Source of the DNA: Candidatus Melainabacteria bacterium
GTDB lineage: Bacteria > Cyanobacteriota > Vampirovibrionia > Obscuribacterales > Obscuribacteraceae
Assembly: GCA_003242885.1 (NCBI GenBank)
Contig: QKMZ01000015.1
Coordinates: forward strand, 705,568-769,567
DNA: 64,000 nucleotides
Reading direction: 5' to 3'
Below the pieces are notes generated by a model that was given only the letters and a program-made list of their open reading frames with translations, ran no database searches and was not told the origin of the DNA. The first letter of the stretch is position 1. Every line of letters starts with the position of its first letter. Below are positions 61,762 to 64,000 of this stretch, in pieces. The position numbers and the translations under genes were made by a program.

Positions 61762-61874
61762 CTGCGGCTTCTTCGAGCCGTGAGCATAGTCGAACCGTCA
61801 TCAACAGTCGGGGTTGACTGCAAGAGACCACGTGCTCTTTCGGGGCCCACACAACCAGAGTTGAAATAAAAAAT

Positions 61875-62093
61875 ATGAAAGAAGGCATTCATCCTAAGTA
61901 CCAGGAAATCAACGCCACCTGTGTTTGCGGCGCTGAGGTTCTTACTGGTTCTACAAAACCTGCAATCCGTGTAGAAATCTGCAGTTCCTGCCACCCGTTC
62001 TACACCGGACAACAAAAAATCGTTGACACCGAAGGTCGCGTAGACAGATTTGTCAAGCGTTACGCCAAGCAAGGTGCCAAAGCTAGCAACTAG
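61875..62093 (+). CDS. rpmE: 50S ribosomal protein bL31 (zinc-binding form)
   Basis: 72 aa. MKEGIHPKYQEINATCVCGAEV and CSSCHPFYTGQQKIVDTEGR match L31 closely; the CVCG and CSSC pairs make it the C+ form with a zinc site. It binds the 50S central protuberance bridge. The Cys-containing form is the usual zinc-replete version. A strong terminator follows. Confidence 0.97.
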   Translation: MKEGIHPKYQEINATCVCGAEVLTGSTKPAIRVEICSSCHPFYTGQQKIVDTEGRVDRFVKRYAKQGAKASN

Positions 62094-62120
62094 CTAGTGG
62101 TGATCGATATCAATGCATTG

Positions 62121-62152
62121 AGACTTGGCAAGCAATTTGCCAAGTCTTTTTT
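62121..62152 (+). terminator. Rho-independent terminator of rpmE
   Basis: Stem AGACTTGGCAA (62121-62131) paired with TTGCCAAGTCT (62137-62147), 5-nt loop, then a run of T. Strong terminator 28 bp after the rpmE stop. Confidence 0.92.
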
Positions 62153-62299
62153 GCAGGCATGATTTACCCTTCTATAAGTGATGAGGAATGCGGATGCGTA
62201 GGCGATGTCATGCCTCGCCCGGTGGTGAGAGGAAGGTTCTGAATTGAATGTGGGGTGGCACTTATGCCGCCCGAAAGCCGCCGAGAAGGCGGTGCTAAA

Positions 62300-62327
62300 A
62301 AGCCGGCGAGCCGCCGGCGCTCCCAGG
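62300..62327 (-). repeat. Dispersed GC-rich element, family B (copy 3, inverted)
   Basis: Same 28-bp element on the minus strand. It follows a family D hairpin (62275-62295) and ends just before the pyrF ribosome-binding region, in composite arrangement D-B. Confidence 0.8.
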
Positions 62328-62370
62328 AAAAGAGGAAGTGTCCCAAGTGCAAAAAGTAGAAGAAGCGAAA

Positions 62371-63096
62371 ATGACTCAATTAAACGGGAAAGAACGGCTA
62401 ATCGTGGCTCTCGATGTGCCCACGATGTTTGATGCGCTTAAGTTGGTCGAAGAGTTGAAAGACGAAGTCGGCATGTTCAAAGTGGGTCTCGAACTCTTCA
62501 CGCACTGCGGCACAAAACTTCTGGACGAATTGAAAAAGCTGGAAGCGCCGGTATTCTTTGATGGCAAGTTTCACGATATTCCCAACACCGCTGCTGCAGC
62601 ATCAAGAGAGATAGGCCGGCGCGGTGTGCAGATGTTCAACGTGCATGCTCAGGGCGGCAGTGAAATGATCAGAACCGCACAGAAAGCTGCACACGAAGCT
62701 GCGGATGAGGCAAAAGTGCCCCGACCGATTCTTCTTGCCGTCACCGTATTGACAAGCATCTCGCAAGAAATTTTGACTAAGGATTTGGGAATTACCGACA
62801 AAGTTGACGAAGTTGTGGCGCGCTATGCGGTTCTTGCGAAAGCATCAGGAGCCGACGGAGTGGTGGCATCTGCAAAAGAAGTTCCAATTATTCGTGAGAG
62901 AATCGGCAAGGACTTCGTAATCGTCACTCCAGGGATTCGCCCATCGTGGGCGGCCGAAGACGATCAGAAGCGCATTGTCACACCGAAAGATGCGGTGTCG
63001 ATGGGTACAGACTACGTCGTTGTCGGTCGCCCGATTACGCGTGCGAATGATAGAAAAGACGCAGCTAAGCGCATCGCAGAAGAGCTCAGCGTTTAG
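62371..63096 (+). CDS. pyrF: Orotidine-5'-phosphate decarboxylase
   Basis: 241 aa, type I OMP decarboxylase, which forms UMP in pyrimidine synthesis. The N-terminus RLIVALDVPT has the first catalytic Asp; GMFKVGLELF has a Lys; VFFDGKFHDIPNTAAA carries the Asp-Lys-x-x-Asp core. TPGIRPSWAAEDDQKRIVTP and VVVGRPITRAND give phosphate binding. The ATG 62371 is preferred because the domain begins there; an upstream GTG at 62338 would add 11 residues derived in part from sequence near a dispersed repeat. It lies 23 bp before the VWA gene. Confidence 0.95.
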   Translation: MTQLNGKERLIVALDVPTMFDALKLVEELKDEVGMFKVGLELFTHCGTKLLDELKKLEAPVFFDGKFHDIPNTAAAASREIGRRGVQMFNVHAQGGSEMIRTAQKAAHEAADEAKVPRPILLAVTVLTSISQEILTKDLGITDKVDEVVARYAVLAKASGADGVVASAKEVPIIRERIGKDFVIVTPGIRPSWAAEDDQKRIVTPKDAVSMGTDYVVVGRPITRANDRKDAAKRIAEELSV

Positions 63097-63119
63097 CTGA
63101 AAGGTATTGGCTGCCTTCC

Positions 63120-64000
63120 ATGAATCGGCAACTCGAGCGTTCAGAAAAACTAACTCTTCCACCCCACGACAGTGACCCCAGCATGCCGGGCGACGCATGG
63201 CGTCGCCCCTCCGCCACCGACGAAGAATCGCGTCGTCCGTACGCACAGGAGCAAGCATCTCCTTCGCAACATAAAAATGGGCCGCGTACAAAGCCCCTCT
63301 ATGCCTTCAACTCAAGGCACAAGTTAGTCAATGCTATTTTTGCGTTGCTTCTTGCTCTGTGTGCATGCTTCAGTTCAATGATGTTTTCGATCGCAGGCGT
63401 GTTGTTGCCGGCGTCTTTGATGCTTGCCCCAGCTGCGTTTCCGCCCCCTGTGCAAGCAGCTGAAGAACGTGAGCGCCCGGTCAATTTCGTTTTCCTTGTC
63501 GATGTCTCCGGCAGCATGGTGATGAAATCGACAATGGTGAAAGGACCGGACGGGAAGGACATAACTCTTTTCGAAGCGTTGCGTTCGGCGCTGAAGCAAA
63601 TGGTTGAAGACAGCCGCTTGATTGGACCTGCGAGCCAAGTCTCCTTCATCACATTTGGAACCGCAATAACAGAGAAAGCTGACTGGCCGAACAAGCTTGG
63701 TGACCCGGCGCTACGCGCACAATTGGTCAACAAAATCGCCTCACCCGAAACTCTCTCTGCCGACAAACACGGTGACACGTACATGGGTGGAGCGCTTTAT
63801 GCCGCCGTCGAAAAGGCGCGCGCTATGGCGAAGGAAGGCGACGCGTGCACTATGACGTTCATTGTGATGTTTACCGATGGATGGGATGAACCACCAGCAG
63901 GCGCACCGCATAAAGTGCGCGATGTATCGAAGCAAATTTTGCTAGAAAAGAGAATCGCCAAAGAAAAAGTTGGTGTAGATACGTGGCAAACGCGTGTTGT
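63120..64000 (+). CDS. VWA-domain protein with N-terminal membrane segment (partial, runs off the window)
   Basis: The reading frame opens at ATG 63120 and stays open to the window end (293 codons). The first 60 residues are polar (MNRQLERSEKLTLPPHDSDP), then a TM or signal segment (about 65-100, LVNAIFALLLALCACFSSMM). A von Willebrand A domain follows: NFVFLVDVSGSMVMKS (MIDAS DxSxS), and TFIVMFTDGWDEPP (later MIDAS Asp). The protein binds metal-dependent ligands or partners at the outer face. Codons 23-30 (PGDAWRRP) are encoded by a family A palindrome, so the repeat is translated. The C-terminus is not in this window. Confidence 0.8.
   Translation, partial: MNRQLERSEKLTLPPHDSDPSMPGDAWRRPSATDEESRRPYAQEQASPSQHKNGPRTKPLYAFNSRHKLVNAIFALLLALCACFSSMMFSIAGVLLPASLMLAPAAFPPPVQAAEERERPVNFVFLVDVSGSMVMKSTMVKGPDGKDITLFEALRSALKQMVEDSRLIGPASQVSFITFGTAITEKADWPNKLGDPALRAQLVNKIASPETLSADKHGDTYMGGALYAAVEKARAMAKEGDACTMTFIVMFTDGWDEPPAGAPHKVRDVSKQILLEKRIAKEKVGVDTWQTRV
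63188..63208 (+). repeat. Dispersed palindrome, family A, inside the VWA coding region
   Basis: GGGCGACGC-ATG-GCGTCGCCC, 9-bp perfect stem followed by CCTCCGCC, within the first 30 codons of the VWA gene. It keeps the reading frame, encoding PGDAWRRP-like residues. Confidence 0.75.

Larger units (their letters stand above)
61505..61874. other. Intergenic with dispersed repeats and rpmE leader
   Basis: 370 bp. It contains family A-like GGGGCGCTGCCATGCATCG, family B copy 2 (61591-61618), a TTGTCT-N18-TATGTG promoter-like pair (61732-61761), and two adjacent hairpins, CAGTC/GACTG (61805-61820) and AAGAG/CTCTT (61822-61839), in the probable rpmE 5' leader. Confidence 0.55.

Overview
The window looks like about 64 kb of chromosome from a Gram-negative-type bacterium of roughly 48-50% GC. 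It has many Sec signal peptides and lipoboxes, a bL31 ribosomal protein, a DUF2993 protein, Ser/Thr kinases fused to leucine-rich repeats, and long N-terminally unprocessed accessory proteins. My best guess is the Cyanobacteriota side-branch Vampirovibrionia/Melainabacteria (Obscuribacterales-like). That is an inference from gene style, not a proof. No rRNA, tRNA, CRISPR array, prophage or intact insertion sequence was found.

Region by region: (1) 0.2-5.6 kb is a surface-polysaccharide locus: MBOAT O-acyltransferase, SGNH partner, GT2 and GT4 glycosyltransferases. (2) 5.7-8.2 kb holds a small membrane protein, a Nudix hydrolase and folC. (3) 8.4-15.4 kb is a start/stop-overlapping three-gene operon: a carboxypeptidase-regulatory-like repeat protein, a GT-C-like membrane protein and a 1029-aa polytopic protein. 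(4) 15.5-18.7 kb holds a TPR protein, dps, an exported beta-carbonic anhydrase and a small membrane protein. (5) 18.7-23 kb holds two tandem LRR Ser/Thr kinases. (6) 23.2-28.5 kb is an accessory block: Fic protein, ribbon-helix-helix regulator, exported alpha/beta-hydrolase-like protein and two paralogous unknown proteins. (7) 28.7-36 kb has two histidine kinases, two OmpR-type regulators, a transposase-type HTH protein and an exported TPR protein. (8) 36.2-43.5 kb has unknown or effector-like proteins, including a divergent pair that looks like a zinc metallopeptidase and a C39-like cysteine protease. (9) 43.6-50.5 kb carries a divergent, rpoC-less rpoB with a ~550-residue C-terminal extension, coupled to an exported TPR/Gln-rich protein. 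(10) 51-57 kb has a NarL-type regulator, an HExxH lipoprotein and two tandem TadG-like proteins. (11) 57.3-61.5 kb is a membrane protein, a DUF2993 protein and a GerMN lipoprotein. (12) 61.9-64 kb is rpmE, pyrF and the start of a VWA-domain protein that runs off the window.

The most unusual signals are: a ladder of six 17-bp repeats, each a stop-start-coupled mini-ORF, joining the GT2 gene to the GT4 gene; the orphan extended RpoB with altered rifampicin-pocket residues; repeat arrays over the fic and RHH promoters; a duplicated promoter block in front of two paralogous unknown genes; and dispersed GC-rich palindromes, one of which supplies a lipoprotein start codon and another of which is translated inside the VWA protein.
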